Shown here: positions 13,174 through 26,785 of the stretch, in pieces
Position numbering within the stretch: the stretch's first letter is position 1
How the letters are laid out: each line of letters opens with the position of its first letter
Position numbers and translations under genes: made by a program
The notes under the pieces: model-generated
Databases searched by the model: none
Seen by the model: the letters and a program-made list of their open reading frames with translations, nothing else
What the model was told of the DNA's origin: nothing
Origin: Bugula neritina
Lineage: Eukaryota; Bryozoa; Gymnolaemata; Cheilostomatida; Bugulidae
Length of the DNA: 64,000 nt
NCBI GenBank assembly: GCA_964035545.1
Contig: OZ037765.1
Location: 12,890,698 to 12,954,697 of the forward strand
Direction: 5' to 3'

Positions 13174-13780
13174 GTTTTCTTAAAGACTCCCTGACACACT
13201 TCACTTATGCAATATAAAAAATTTCTTATGTAATTATGTTAGTTTTCATTTACGTATACTGTTTTAAGGTTGGATGCCTAAACAATTTTTTTTTATAATG
13301 AATTTTGTGCAAGTATGTACTGAAATGATTTGAGATTTCTGATAGCTTAGAAATGAAATTTTCGGTAGACTTTGACTTTACCGCTACTATAAAACTTATA
13401 CTAATTATAGCCAACTTTCATTGCATGCTATTTTTAGCTGCTGCACTGCACAGCCTCATTACTAATATGGCTTGAAAGTTCAAAATTTAAAATTTCAAGC
13501 CATCTCAGTGATTATGCTATGCAGTGCAGCAGCTAAAAATAGCATGCAATGAAAGTTAGCTATAATTAGTATAAGTTTTATAGTAGCAGTAAAGTCAAAG
13601 CCTACAGAAAATTTCATTTCTAAGCTATTAGAAATCCCAAATCATTTCAGTACAAAATTCATTACAAGGAAAATTGTTTAGGCATCCAACTTTAACTAGT
13701 ATGTAAATGAAAACTGACATATATAAGAATATTTTAATACTGCATAAGTGAAGTGTGTCTGGGAGTCTTTAAGAAAAACC
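13174..13780. mobile_element. Foldback palindromic element, about 607 bp
   Basis: The left arm (TTCTTAAAGACTCC through GGCTTGAAA) is repeated inverted as the right arm. Each arm is about 300 bp, with a small spacer near 13480-13495 and scattered mismatches plus one short duplication in the left arm. No protein is encoded. This is the structure of a foldback or hairpin MITE. Its left end lies only about 110 bp upstream of the Nup155 start codon, so it sits in the likely promoter. No convincing target duplication could be assigned. Confidence 0.75.
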
Positions 13781-13961
13781 TCATCAATTGATATTCTAAT
13801 TTAAATATTGAATATAATATTATTTGATATTTCTATTACTATAACTATTAGTTTTTGGTATGCAATTATTGAGCTATACTTGCAGTAACCATTGCCATAT
13901 TGATATTAATACATACTCCAAGAGTAAGTCTAATACTAATAGTAATACTAATAGTCAATAG

Positions 13962-14194
13962 CCTAGAGTAAAAAAAAATTACGGGTTATTGTCATTATCC
14001 TTGTGAGAACCCCTGATGGAAAATGTTTTTAAGTGAGCCAAAAACTTTTTCACTATTGTGGCAAAGAAGTAATAATAACTGAATGCCTTCCTAACATCAA
14101 CAATGGCCTTTACAATTACTGGAAATCGAGCCAGTGACCACATATTTACTAAGCCAGGCTTTTTAACCTCTAGACCATGGCTGCGTCCTTAATG
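13962..14194 (-). mobile_element. tRNA-derived SINE, copy 1
   Basis: Read on the minus strand, it starts with a tRNA-like head: an A-box-like TGGTCTAGAGG near 14170 and a B-box-like GGCTCGATTTCC near 14130. A body follows that ends CCATCAGGGGTTCTCACAAGG near 13990-14020. The same head-body-tail order occurs in the copy at 35613-35815. A short GTCAATAG flanks both sides (13954-13961 and 14195-14202) and may be what is left of a target duplication. Confidence 0.65.
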
Positions 14195-14204
14195 GTCAAT
14201 AGAT

Positions 14205-15715
14205 TAATATTTATACTACTACTAATAGTAATACTAATAGTAATTTATTAGTAATACTAATATTAATAAGTATAATGATAATGATAGTAACACTAACATT
14301 AATAACTCAAACTGATAGCCGATAGGTAATAGAATTCATTAGTATTACTATTACTTGTTACTATCACCATTAGAATTACTATTATACTTAGTTATAGTAA
14401 TAGTAATACTAATACTCATACGGACTAGGAGTATAATTATAATATTAATAACACTCACTTAAAGTTTACAGTTATACTAAATATTATATTTATAGTAATA
14501 CTAGTAGCAATTATACTTACACGGTTATAGTTTAAGATATACAGATACGGTTACTGTTACACTTACAGTTACTGTTAGGCTTAGACTTGGAGTTAGAGTC
14601 ACTGATTTTGAATATCAAATTCAATATGAATATTTTATTATTTAATTGTTTATTCATATTCATATTGCCTTAGACATAAACTTTTAGTTTTAAAGTTCAA
14701 CTTGAAGGTAATATAGTTATATCTCTATAATATTAACTAATAGTAATATTATTATGATCATCAGTATGACTATGAGTATCAGTATGAGTATCACTGTCAC
14801 TATCAGTATGAGTATGGGGATCATTTTAATTTTTACTCTGCCGAGTTTACACCTTACAGTTACGGTTTAACTTCAAGTTTATGCATTCTTATGAATTAAA
14901 AACAAAAAAATTACATTCTCCATCAGTATCTTACACTTGTCACTTCGCTTCAAATTTTAAGTAAAATAACTGCAAATACAATAGCAGGTCTCGAAACTTG
15001 GAGTTAGTAATACTAATAGTAATAGTTTCAAGCTTTTCGCGAGGAAAAAAGTCCCACAAGAACTAAAATTTTGTATGTGGGGTTGGATTACCGCAAATTT
15101 ATTGCCTTGCGTCTAGCTTCACATGGGTTCACAATGAGCGTGAAAATTTCATTTAATCTGACTAACGTAAAGACTTGTAATCTTACTAAACTATGAAGGT
15201 CAGAGCAAGGTCAAGGTGCAATTATTCGGCATGTACTAAGTAAAATAAAATAATATTATACTCAAGGTCAAAGCCTTGATTTACTTTTAGTTATACCGAA
15301 ATTTTGTTATAGCTATTGGTATTGCTAATTATTATTGTTTGTTACTGTATTAGTATTATACTAATAGTTATGTTAATACTATTAATAATACTATTACTGA
15401 TTTACTATTACTATTAGTTCAAGTATAACTGTATAAGTATTACTATTAGTATTACTAATATTAGTATTAGTATTAGTATTACTGTATTAGTATTATTTAC
15501 TGTAAGTGTATTACTATTAGTATTAGTATTACTATTACTGTTAGTATTACTAATCTATTAGTATTACTATTAGTATAACTATAACTATAAGCTTTACATA
15601 TAATTGTTTTGAATTGTTTAACTATTACTAATAGTTAAACAATTCAATACAATTATATTACTACTACTACTAGTAATACTAATACTAATAGTAATAGTAA
15701 TGCAATAAATGTAAG
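14205..15715. repeat. Simple-repeat spacer of ACTAAT/AGTAAT-type hexamers
   Basis: Most of the spacer between the divergent genes Nup155 and REXO5 is built from TAATAC, TAATAG and their complements, with smaller GAGTATCAGTAT-like tracts near 14755-14820. A near-perfect hairpin with about 28-bp arms lies at 15598-15656, one mismatch around AACTATTAcTAATAGTT. No gene was recognised here. Confidence 0.75.
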
Positions 15716-16405
15716 GCTTATACTTATACATTTGACAGTTTCAATTGGTCAGGTAGTTTGCCAAATTTTATGGAGGCTCAAGAACTATGACGGAGGCACT
15801 TGGATGAGGTCTGATTTTCCGATCCCATCAGACCCGGGATACTCTGACTCTCCTCCAATTATTATTACGGATAATAACACAAACACTGACTATTAATAAT
15901 GAGAATACTTTAACTATGCTATTGATACTGATTTTTAATACTAATATTGAATATGAGCAATGTCAAAAGTATAAGTGTGGTACTCGTCCTGTAGCTGACT
16001 AAGAAACTGAAACTGATATTTTAATGATTATACATTTTTATTTAATTAATGTTGATTCGGAATAGTTTGCATGTACTGTATTAGTATATGTGTAGTTAGA
16101 AAAATTAATCACCAGAGTAACCAATAGCTTGACATTTACAGTCATGGTGTCCTCAAACTTTAAAGCCATGTTTGCTTGTATCCCAGAAATGTATTGTTCA
16201 ATTGCTAATATTAGTTTATATTATTAGTCGTAATACAAGCATTTCCTAATAAACAATATGAGGAAACGTTTGTAAAAATACTATAATATGAACTTGAAAT
16301 ATAAATTTATTATAATATTTAGCCTTTATAGCTTCAGGTCATACTTGTTTATTTGTAGAGAATATTGGTATAGAAGTTATCTGCTTACATATATAAAGTT
16401 TAAAA
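15716..16405. other. Upstream region of REXO5, no recognised gene
   Basis: AT-rich sequence without recognisable coding exons. It probably contains the REXO5 promoter and leader. A possible leader acceptor, TTTATTTGTAG, lies about 50 bases before the start codon. Nothing else can be supported. Confidence 0.4.
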
Positions 16406-19400
16406 ATGGCTACCAGTGACTGCATCAGTAGCAGAAAATCACAGCGCATGAAAAGAAAAGCTGCTAAAATGACTGCATTGGTCAATTTATCTAAGCCAAT
16501 GTCAGATGAAATGGACTCCAAATCTGCTAGCCATGAGCAAGTTGGTAGACTTTAAATTTTGTTTCAATCAGTTAAATTGTAATTTTCATTTTCCTGTTTC
16601 TGCATTTAACAAAGTGTTTTTCTGAAAGTAGCATGTTATAATCCAAATACTATATAATTTTGTATGCACACCTCATAATGTGTTTGTACAGTTAATTCAA
16701 CAGTTGGAACAGCAACTAAATGATAGCTCTGATGACCAATCACTTCCATATGCTGATCAAGGGGGTGAGGATGATGACTATAGCGCTGACACAAATATAT
16801 ATTCTGCTTACAGAAAGTTGATGAATAAACGGCGTAAAATTGAATCGGTAATAAAACTTACCATTTTACTTATAATAATGGATTTATCTTCGAAAATAAT
16901 TTACCTACAACATAGTTTTCCTTGTTTTTATGTTTGTCCCAAATGGCAATATGTTGCATCATTAATATAATCTCACATACTTTGTTTGTCGAATTGACTG
17001 ACATGTAACCATTTTAGTCTAAGAAAATGGTAACAATTTACATAGACCAGCCATTTCTCAGTCTACGCAGAAGAAAGAATCTTTTGTATAATGAGAGAGC
17101 AGCAGATCTGACAACTCCTATAGCACTTCATGCTTGTGATGTTCAACAGTTTATTATGTACACTCTCTTTGGTAGAAAGTCTATGTATATTCCCAGGTAG
17201 GCTGAATAGATTAATACTATTATATATCTAAATGTCTCTCTTGAACATATAGATAAAGTGTGTAGATCTATAGATCTAAATGTATTGAGTCTTTCAGTCA
17301 GTAAGGTCATTCTGTGATAACCTGCATACAAGTATCAATATAATAAGCTCACAAAAACCGCACTGGTAGAATTCCTCTCTATATTTCGGTTGTTTCATAT
17401 TCTTTTTTAAAATCAGTCTGTGAGTACTGAGTACTATTAATAATAGAACAGAAATTCTTGTTTATATGAATTTAATAGCGTAGTGAGCGTGTCTATTAGC
17501 CAGTGTAATTTACATGTATATGATAATTTTTATACTATCATCCACAGCATGCTAAAATTCATACAAGTTATATGATCTGAACTCTTGTTTGTTCTCACAC
17601 TTGTACTGCTTATAAAGCCTATATTTGTGTGCAATGTAGATGGTGCTCTATTCAAAACATCACAAGTATCACTCAGATGGTAGTAGTTGTGGTGGAAGGG
17701 GTTAGTTGGCTGGACATTAAAGTCTCTCGGCCTGCTTCTTGGCCTCACACAAATTCCTTGTTTGTGGACCAGGTAGGTCGTGTGTGTTTAAAGTGCAATG
17801 TCAAGGATATGTTGTGTTTTTAAATTGAGTAGTAGTTTGTATCAACTGATATAATATGATAGCTAAGAAGCTACTAGTTCTTTAGAGTTATATTATTGAT
17901 CAAAAAGTGCATTCCCCCTCATTTAGGCTGGCATAATTTGATAGCTTTTAAAGCAAAGCTATATGAAATTGAATTTACATGCAGTCGGCCTATGCTAATT
18001 GCTAACTACATTTCTTTTTAATTGTTTCTTCTAAACTTATTTTTAGTCAATTAGAGTGATCTCCCCCTCACTGTATGGTTCTAGCATGGAGAAAGAACTT
18101 TTCATGGTTCCTTTAACACCTTCGGAAATAGCCAACACACAGCCAAAGAACTGCACAGGTCTGTATAACTTTAGTTATGTCATTTACGCGGACATGAAAT
18201 GTAAATAGGTCTAGCAAGTTGGTAACTGTATAGTCGGTGATATTTTGTTTCAACAAACTAATGGTAGTATTTCAATATTGACTTTTGCAGGTTAACATGT
18301 TGTTTCATATTCCGTATTATTTACTTCTCATGCATTCTTATTTGGTTAATATCCATAATAAACTTAATTGTCGAAGAATTAGCATCAATTTGTAGTCTAA
18401 GCTGATAGTCACAACATGATATCTTGTAGTAGATAAACCGATAGCATATGCTGAAGATAAGGATGACCTGGAGTTGAATGCTGATCTTCTTCTGCAAGCG
18501 GAAGACTCATTCTCAAGAACTCTACTTTTATTATCATTGACTGACCTGGTTGGTGAAGGTTATCCAGTTCCTAGCCAATCGTGTTCTGAAGGTGTTCTGT
18601 CTTGTTTAGCTAATTGTATTATTCAGTTTGAGATAAACTAAAAAGATGTGAATATAATATATTGCTTTACTTTGTATTGCTATGCAAGATCGAAGCTTTT
18701 GAAAACCACAAAATTTGTCATCAGTTGAAGTTAATATTTTTTAATTAGATCTTAATCATTAACCTTACTTTTCAGGGACCTCTGTTTGCTTGCCCCTTTC
18801 CTTTCTTGTTGCGGTTTAATCTATTTTTTCTGTTAATATTTTATCTCTAACAAGCTTAGCAGAACTGCTTTTGCAATTTTACAAATTGAAATGGTTTTTA
18901 CAGCATATGTACCTGCTAATTAGTGTAGAAATTTCACCTGCAAGTACTTGCTTTCTCTATAATCATGGGTTTTATATATTAATGCAGAAAAAGAGTACAG
19001 AGGTTTTGTCTTCAGCAAAGAGGCATATGGGAAAGTAAATAGATCTAGCTCTTTATACGCACTGGACTGTGAGATGGTTATGACAAGTGATTGCAAGTTA
19101 TCTCTGGCCAGCATCTGTGTGGTGGATGAAAGTCTAAATGCTGTATACAGCACCTTAGTCAAACCGGAGCATGTCATCACAGACTACCTTACAAAGTAAG
19201 TTTCAACTTTTTATATTATCTAAAATAATGATAAAACTATGAAGTAAAATTTCAGTTCTGGTGTCAAATATAAAACAACATTTGGTTAGTCTAGATAAAT
19301 TTGTTCTCTGTGGTGATATACTATGAGAAAGTTGTTCCGGTTTTAAAGTTTTTAAGAGTAGAAGTATGGAGATATTTGTTGATTTTGCTAAAAGAAAAAA

Positions 19401-22400
19401 ATTAGATGTCGCTGCCAGCTAAGAAAAATTTTTGCTGTTGAGTAGAACAATTGTTGTTATTATGGCAATGCTAAGTCAATGTGTTATTCTATTTCTCTCT
19501 TGATAACTCTGATTAAAAGCTACAGGTTACTGCAATAAGTGTCATGGCATCTGTTTGAAAATATTTACCACAAAATTCGACATGCTTCACTTTTGAGAAA
19601 TTGGTTGACTCCCATCTGTGTTTGGGCAAGATTTTTTATATAGCTTTATAAAGAGACAATGCATACTGTTCTCCTGAACCTGTAATCTATCTGACTGGGT
19701 GGAGTTAAAAATAGACTACACCGTTCAAGAACCTTTGTGAATTTTATTCTCGAGTAGTTGCTAAATGTATGTTATTACTTGTAGTTTGAAAATAATTATT
19801 TCAACATACTACACAAGTTTGTTACTATTGGTGTTTAGCCATCTGTTCCTCTCTTCTCTCTCACACCTGGTTATTCAAATATGACCACTTGTCAGTTAAT
19901 TCTCATTAGGTTCAGTGGAATCACACCTGCCAGGCTGAAACACATCACCACCACTCTAGAAGATGTACAGAGAGACTTGCGGGAGTTACTTCCTCCTGAT
20001 GCCATCCTCTGTGGCCACTCTCTCAACAATGATCTTGTTGCTTTAAAGGTGACTTATCTTGGTAGTGTTCTGGTGTTTTGAGAGATTTCTCTGAACATCA
20101 TATAATGTGCTAACTGATAGTAAGAGCTGATTATAACAGCTGATACTGGAATCATAACCCATTCAGTTTTAGAATGAGTTGGGTGTGGGTTAGTTTGTGA
20201 AAATGTTTTGAATTGTCTTCCATATTTACTGAAGTATACTTTTGCATATAGACGGTAAAGGTTTTAATAATTTAGTGGACTTTCAAATGCAGTTTAGATG
20301 TGAAAATTCAAATGCAGAATAGATTACAAGTTGGCACTTATTTTTACGTTACATAGATATATATATAGTACAAGTAATGACAGGAGCATAGTGTAGATTC
20401 TATGCACTAATATCAACTATCAACTGATGTTTCAGATGTATCATCCTTATGTGATAGACACCTCAGTCTGCTATAATCTCAAAGGGATGGCTCATAGTAA
20501 AACTGGCCTCAGAAAGCTAGCAGCACACTTTCTCAGGTTATTTCTTACTTTCTGTTTTACTAAAAGAAATTTTGTATTGCACCAAATGTCTATGCGTATG
20601 TGGACTATCAAAGTTTATTCACATCAGCAGTAGGTATATACAGTTCTACAGTATAACAGTCTATACACAACAGTTGTACAGTATACGCTTATACATAATA
20701 TATACTCTATAGCTCTTATTAAAGTATATATACTGGGTGACTGTTAAACAGTGTGTTATACAGTATACAGCTATACAGTATGATTCAGAGCATTTCACTG
20801 TGGTTTCAGAAAAGAGATACAGTGTGGGGATGCAGGTCATTGTCCTGAAGAAGATGCCAAGACTACTATGGAACTTGTTCTGCTCAAACTTAAACTAAGT
20901 AAGAAGCTGTTCTAACATAATATATCTCTGGCAAATGTAGTATATCGTATACTGTTGATAAGTGAGTTAATGTAACTCTATTAATTTTATTGTAGGTTAT
21001 TCTTTTGCCAATGCCTTAGCTGATGGCTTCATGTCAACACCTTTAAATTTCTTCAAGCAAAAGAAGAATGTAGACAATTTGGACACTGATCAAGATACTA
21101 ATACTCCAAAAGTAAATGAGAACTTCCTTGTAACAGAATCTTCTCGACTCACTACACCGCCGCTTGACAATTCTCTAACTAACACTCCATCGGTTGCTGA
21201 TTCTGAAACTGGTGAACAAGATGGCGGTGTAATTACTAAACGGAATACATCTTCTGAGGGAAATGGTGACCTAGGTGATAATGTCACAAAAGCAACTATT
21301 AATGCTGAAATATGCCAACTTCTCTCTTTTAGTCCAAATACAATTCCTCAGCTAGAAATTAATATGTTCGATATGATGGGAAGCAGTGAGGATAAAAAAG
21401 GTGGGCAGTTATTTCCTGTTCTCTGTTTTTGAATCATTAGAATGTATTCAGTTCAAACTTTTTGTTTCTATTATTATCAACAGCTTTTATCTATGCTTTT
21501 GCTATTGGCAACATTTCCTTTTAATATCTCAATCTATCTTATTGGTTCATTTGTTAATGTAACATTGCAGTCATAGTGAGCTATTCCCATGTGAGCCATT
21601 ATTATTAACTTTATTTCAGCCGCAATTTGCACGAGATGTTTGCAAATGAGGAAACCACAAAACAAGTCTGTAGCAATAACTGAATCCTCCAAGACCAAGC
21701 ATATCATTGCAGATGTTAAGAATGCATTGCACTCTGACACACATTTTGTATATTGTAATATTGAAGACAAAAGTGGTTCTGGCGCCTCTAACACTTTATC
21801 CAAGGTTTGAATTCAAAGTTTAATTCTTACTTGGTAATAAGGCCACTAAATTTTTATGACTGTCTACATCAAGCTTTAATAAGTAGCTGGTGGAGGAAAG
21901 TTTAAACTCATAATTCATAAAATTATCAACTAGCTTTGACCTTTGCAAAACTTACTGATAGCAGCTTTATTTTGCTAGGGCCACACGTAGTGAGCTCTAG
22001 AACCTGCAGCGGGAGTAGCTTGTCACACACAACACGGGAACGAAACTGCAGTGGCTAATGGCATTTGCCAATGGCTTTACTGTTACATTTTGAAATCTCA
22101 ACAATGCACAATTGACTGGAAACTTAAATTCGAAAAGTAGGCTTGCTAAGTGATAATTAACTAATTACATGGCTGAAATTTTCGAAGTAATCATTCGGCA
22201 TTTTGTTTCCATGAAATCCTCACAGAATAACCCTATTGTTGCCTGTACGAAGTTTTTACTAGCGGTCTGTGTGTGAATCAGCTTTATGTGGTTCTAGCTT
22301 AAACTACAAGAAACACATTTTATTATTCCTAATTCTTGTGAGAACTTGATTGTTGAAACTTTCTAGAAATTTTTTTCCTCAAATCATGCCTGCAAAAAGT

Positions 22401-22846
22401 CTTTACTGGTGTCGCTGATAATGTTTGTAGGATTTCAACTACCTTATATGCATTATGCCTGCTAGAATATTTTCTTGTTTCAATTTAAAATTTTATCAAA
22501 ACCCATGCATTTCCTTTCATCATTTGTGAACTAATATACTCTAATTTCATTGTCTGTTTTATAATTTGCAGTTTGTTAAAACAAATTTGTGTATTATATT
22601 TTGTCATAGTGTCACCGTGGAATTTTTTAGAAGCGTGCCCTTCGAATGGATGATAGAATTGCAGAACTTTGGGATTGTATGGCACCTGGTGGATTGTTGT
22701 GCTTGGTGGCAAGTGGAAATGAGAAACACCACGGTGGATTAATGTTTAAGGCAAAGCCCCTTGACCTTGAACTTCCACAACAAAACGTTGCTAGTGATAG
22801 TGGTACCAGTGACGCTGTGTATTTATCAATGTATAACTGCACTTAG
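16406..22846 (+). CDS. REXO5: RNA exonuclease 5-like (DEDDh 3'-5' exonuclease)
   Basis: RNA exonuclease of the REXO1/REXO5 family, 3'-5' trimming of small nuclear and nucleolar RNAs. Exons: 16406-16540, 16692-16847, 17018-17196, 17640-17772, 18047-18158, 18430-18591, 18988-19195, 19910-20048, 20436-20536, 20810-20898, 20996-21400, 21620-21804, 22631-22846; all phases agree, 739 residues (human about 774). The exonuclease domain spans about residues 315-475 with all five acidic/His ligands: D319 and E321 in ALDCEMV, D403 in GHSLNND, H452 and D457 in HCPEED. The N-terminal LTTPIALHACDVQQFIMYTLFG block and a C-terminal IAELWDCMAPGGLL block match REXO5 rather than REXO1. The start has a good context (AAAATGG) and is followed by a basic stretch. 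The exon 6 donor (GTGTTC) is weak but is fixed by phase. REXO5 and not another REXO member is inferred from length and the C-terminal block. Confidence 0.88.
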
Positions 22847-23015
22847 CTACAACTTTACAATATTATCTTTTTTTACCCCATGATGGTTGTCAAGTGTGTA
22901 AAATGTTATAAAGAGGGACGACTTAATTTTAAATTGTATTTTCAAGAGTGAACTGCCACATGCAAGTCTGTGTTCATTTAGCAAACTGCTTTTGTAGACG
23001 TTGTATTATTTTGCT

Positions 23016-23021
23016 AATAAA
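23016..23021 (+). terminator. Poly(A) signal AATAAA for REXO5
   Basis: AATAAA lies 170 bases after the REXO5 stop codon in an otherwise non-coding stretch. Confidence 0.6.
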
Positions 23022-23120
23022 ACAGATTTGCTAATTAATACTAAATATAGTTGTAATTTGACATGTTATTGAATTGCTTTTAGTGCACTGAGATGCTAAT
23101 GGAATAAAGTGCTCACTCAC

Positions 23121-23181
23121 TTGGAAATTGAAAAAATACTGATATCTCAGGAGGGTTCTGATTATTTCCACCTCCTCCACT
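23121..23181 (-). other. Orphan exon-like segment
   Basis: On the minus strand a strong acceptor (TTTGTTTCACAG) opens a Gly/Asn-rich reading frame, SGGGGNNQNPPEISVFFQFP. It ends either at a consensus donor (CCAA|GTGAGT) or at an in-frame TGA a few codons later (23113-23115). It lies downstream of the synaptotagmin-like stop codon and opposite the REXO5 3' flank. It could be an alternative 3' exon of that gene or chance. I do not recognise the peptide. Confidence 0.3.
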
Positions 23182-23821
23182 CTGTGAAACAAATAAAATC
23201 AATAAACATTTATATTATTTTATGCTGAGGGTAAAGTCTAAGTTACTTCACATTTTATCGATTTAGTTTTTATTCAGGACTTCATTAATTCAAGACCCCC
23301 ATTGATACCTGCACCCAAGAAGGAGGTCTATGCTCTATGAATAGCCTCTAAGCCTAAACTCATGTGTGCCTGGGAAGACCCTCTACCAAGCTGGCTTCTG
23401 TGATAAATTATGCATTTTTGATGTTCATAAATGGATAGTTATTCTGAACTGATTCGCAATTATTTATTTTACTTGCTGATTTAGATAATAGTGAAACTTT
23501 TCATGCTTGTAGTCCCAATTACATTTTATTTGGTCAGGTTGATTAAATGGTTTAATGCTAAAATCTCTGCACAACATTTTTGAAAAAATTAGACCTTATT
23601 CAAGATTTATTGCACTAAAAACAACAAAAATAAATTATTTTTACACATCACAACAGTATGCACAGCAGATTAGTTCCTGTTGTACATTATAAAACCAATG
23701 ACATTTATCAACATTATTAAGAGTTGTCTCCCTTATTTAGTATTAATTATGTGTGTGGAGTGAAAATCAACATAAACCTCACAAGAAGTAGGTGCAAGTA
23801 ACTGTTAGAATTTACAAACTC

Positions 23822-26785
23822 TTAAAACATATTGCATTCATTCATATAAGGTGAGCTATCCTTTTTCGACCAGGCTGAGAGTGAATGCCATTTGCCAATC
23901 ATGGTAAATGGTGCAGACAGCATCTTAGTCCATTGCTCTAAGCCGGTACCTGCCGAGAAAAATGGTGGACCAAGTGAGACATATCCAATATGGCTTTTCT
24001 TTCCATAAGAGTTTTTGCCATTTACTGATACGATGATACATGATTGGTCAATCATTCTGTCTGGCAATGTGAAAACAAACATCTCGTCAAAAACTGGGTT
24101 GGGCATTGCTGGCTGTATTAGCTTTGTTTTCTCCTTGCAAATAACCTTTCCATGACCAATCATTGCAATCTTTACATACACCCCTGAAAAGAGAAAATCA
24201 TAATTATGCCACATACGCTTTTAGTTTTTTAGTCTAGAGCTATTGTATTTTCAGTGCAAAATCAGCTTTATGTAGTGTCGAAGCAGGTAGAAAGGTGAGA
24301 AGTAATAAATATTGTAGCTTCAGTCACCATTAATCCTAGGTTACATTTTGCAATGTCCACAACTGTATTCATAACTTAATAATATTATGTAATTAGAATT
24401 GATAATACTATTTAAAATACTATACTTATGCAAGGCTATATGATCCATAAACTAAATGTAGCTACTGCTTGAAGTGGCTCAATTGCTTGTGTTCATTTTT
24501 GCGTGAAAAATAGTTTATTAAATTTCGTCATTACAGCTGTTGTGTAAAACCTGCATATGCTATTTATAATAATAAGCTAACTCTATTTAATTTTGTTCTT
24601 TTAAACTCAACAAATTTAAATTTGTCAGCACTGTTGGGCATTGTTGAAGCAAAAAAATTTTGAGCTCTGGTAATAATTATTTGTTACTATTTACCATTGC
24701 TTTTTCATAGCAAATACAAAATTGTACAAAAGGGCGGAATTCCCACACATAAACGTATTTAATTTCTATAATTTTGTTTGCCATCCCTAATAGAGAGTAT
24801 ATTTCTATATTATAGCATATGCATGTATGGATATCAAATTTATTGGCAGCCTATATTCAATAATCATAATAAATAATAGCCATCTTTAATTATCAGCTAG
24901 TAGATGATGGTTGAATTTTAACAAAAGTGTAATGGCAGCAGCAATTTTATTTACTCAACTTCAAATTTAGTTGATTTAAAATTCTTACCATGATGATACG
25001 GCTAATTGTTGTTCAATTATGTGTGGAACATATGTAAATTGCTTATCGCACACTCAAGTTATTAATATTATCCAGTTTAGCTGCAGAACACTTGTGATAA
25101 TATGTAACCAGCTAATTATACATACATGCTATATATAAGTTACATATGCTTGAGCTCATAGATATTTATATAATATATCACAAAACCTACCATCATAACG
25201 CTTGTTATCTTGCTCTTTTATGTTCAGTTCAGATGCCCGCACCACATTGACTTTCACCTGATTGTCTGTAGGCTCATAGCAGACTGTTAGCATTAAATTC
25301 CCCAATTCACCAGATTGCTGAGGCTTCTAAATATACAGAAACATAATTTCCAATAAAAGTTTTGAATACTTCCAGCATGACTTTCCGATGAACTGTTCAA
25401 AGGGTGTTAATATAAATAGACTATACCAGTACATTAAGTGTAAAGTATATTATATGTATCTATATTAGAGTACAGTGTTATTTTATAAAATTCTTGTAAA
25501 GTAGTCTTTTGCTTTGTAAAAACTGTTGGTTATGACTGTACAAGTTTCACAACTACTGAAAGTAGTAGAATGGTATAATGATTGAATAGATTAATGATCT
25601 GTGTAATTCCTAATGGTTATAATCCTATCTAATCCTATACTTTATTTCTTATTTATCACTGATGCTGGTTTTAGTCAAGTATGCATATTACATGTAATCT
25701 CACTATCTAGTCAACAGAGAAACTTGCTTAAACTGAAAGGCTAAAAATCATAACATAGAGAAGGCAAAACACACCTCGCCATCTGGATATATGTGGCTCC
25801 ATATCTTCTTTCCCTGGTTCTCAGCCTGAAAGTCGCAAAGTTGATGATTTACCAGACCTAACTTCCTCCGCTTTGATAACTTGTCTATGGCAAAAACTGT
25901 GAGTTTTATGACATATTGGGAAAGCATGTAGTGTGCTACTCCATCCATAGCTATTGTCTCATCATAAGTGGGACTGGAGCTTCCGTGTTGTACAGCTGTT
26001 GCAGTTTTTGTTGTCTTCTTTTTCAATGGAGGAAAAATACTAACTTTAACAAAAGAGTCAGCCACTATGCAGTTTTGCTCTGGATTCCACAAGTTGCGAG
26101 CAGAAATTATGGTCACAGTTAGTTGTTCAAAATCAGAGTCATAAGACACACTATAGCATAACTTGCCATTAGAACTGACATCGTGCAAGAGCTCTGAGCT
26201 TTCATACATGTCAGAATCAACTTCATCTCTTGAGATATCAAAGCTACTCATACTGCTTCTCCTGGAGTGACTCGCTAGTTGTGCAACTGACAGTCGCTTG
26301 TTATTATATTTAGGTCTGGTTGATGGAGAAAGAGTTCCATGACTGCTACACACACTTTCGGTGGACTTATAAATTGAAGTGTCAACTAAAGATGGGTGGT
26401 TATTGTTGTGATTATCCGAAACAGGTTCGTTGCTGTGTTCTTCAATATGTATGATAGGTTCGTGTGCACTGCTGTGCATCTTTTCATTCGTGGGACTGTA
26501 AGCAGCGAATGGTTGCACTGGTACCATCTGCGTAAGTATAGGTGGGGCAGACTGCTTTCTCCTATTACTTGGTGGGCTGGGTATAAACTTATCATCACTC
26601 ATTGGTATATAGAAGTTTGGTTGAGCTAAATATGTGAATGTTGTTGTTCTAATGCTAGAACCACTTTTAGAGGCAAACGTTTTATTAGACGGAAGTATAA
26701 TTCTCACGCCACTATCTTCACTGCTTTTTCGTTTAGCGCAGCAGTTTTTACAGCACATATTCAAGGCCTTCTTAATATATTCCAT
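23822..26785 (-). CDS. Synaptotagmin-like protein, tandem C2, Syt17 (B/K)-like
   Basis: Membrane-trafficking protein with two C2 domains. Exons 25775-26785, 25191-25326 and 23822-24183 join in phase to 502 residues. There is no transmembrane helix. The N-terminus (MEYIKKALNMCCKNCCAKRK) is a Cys cluster next to basic residues, as in Syt17/B-K, where the cysteines are acylated. A Ser/Pro-rich linker covers about residues 20-200, C2A is about 207-337 and C2B about 343-490. The C-terminal WTKML and KWHSL blocks are typical of C2B tails. The aspartates that bind calcium are mostly missing: loop 3 of C2A reads FAIDKLSKRRKLG and that of C2B reads VNGKNSYGKKSHIG. This suggests calcium-independent domains. 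An acceptor-like TTTTTAG just before the ATG suggests a leader intron. A minus-strand AATAAA at 23606-23611 could end the transcript. Syt14/16-type proteins are the main alternative. Confidence 0.8.

Noticed and set aside
21975-22280. GGGCCACACGTAG block in the REXO5 intron as a DNA transposon
   Set aside because: The text resembles some DNA-element ends, but no inverted partner or target duplication was found.
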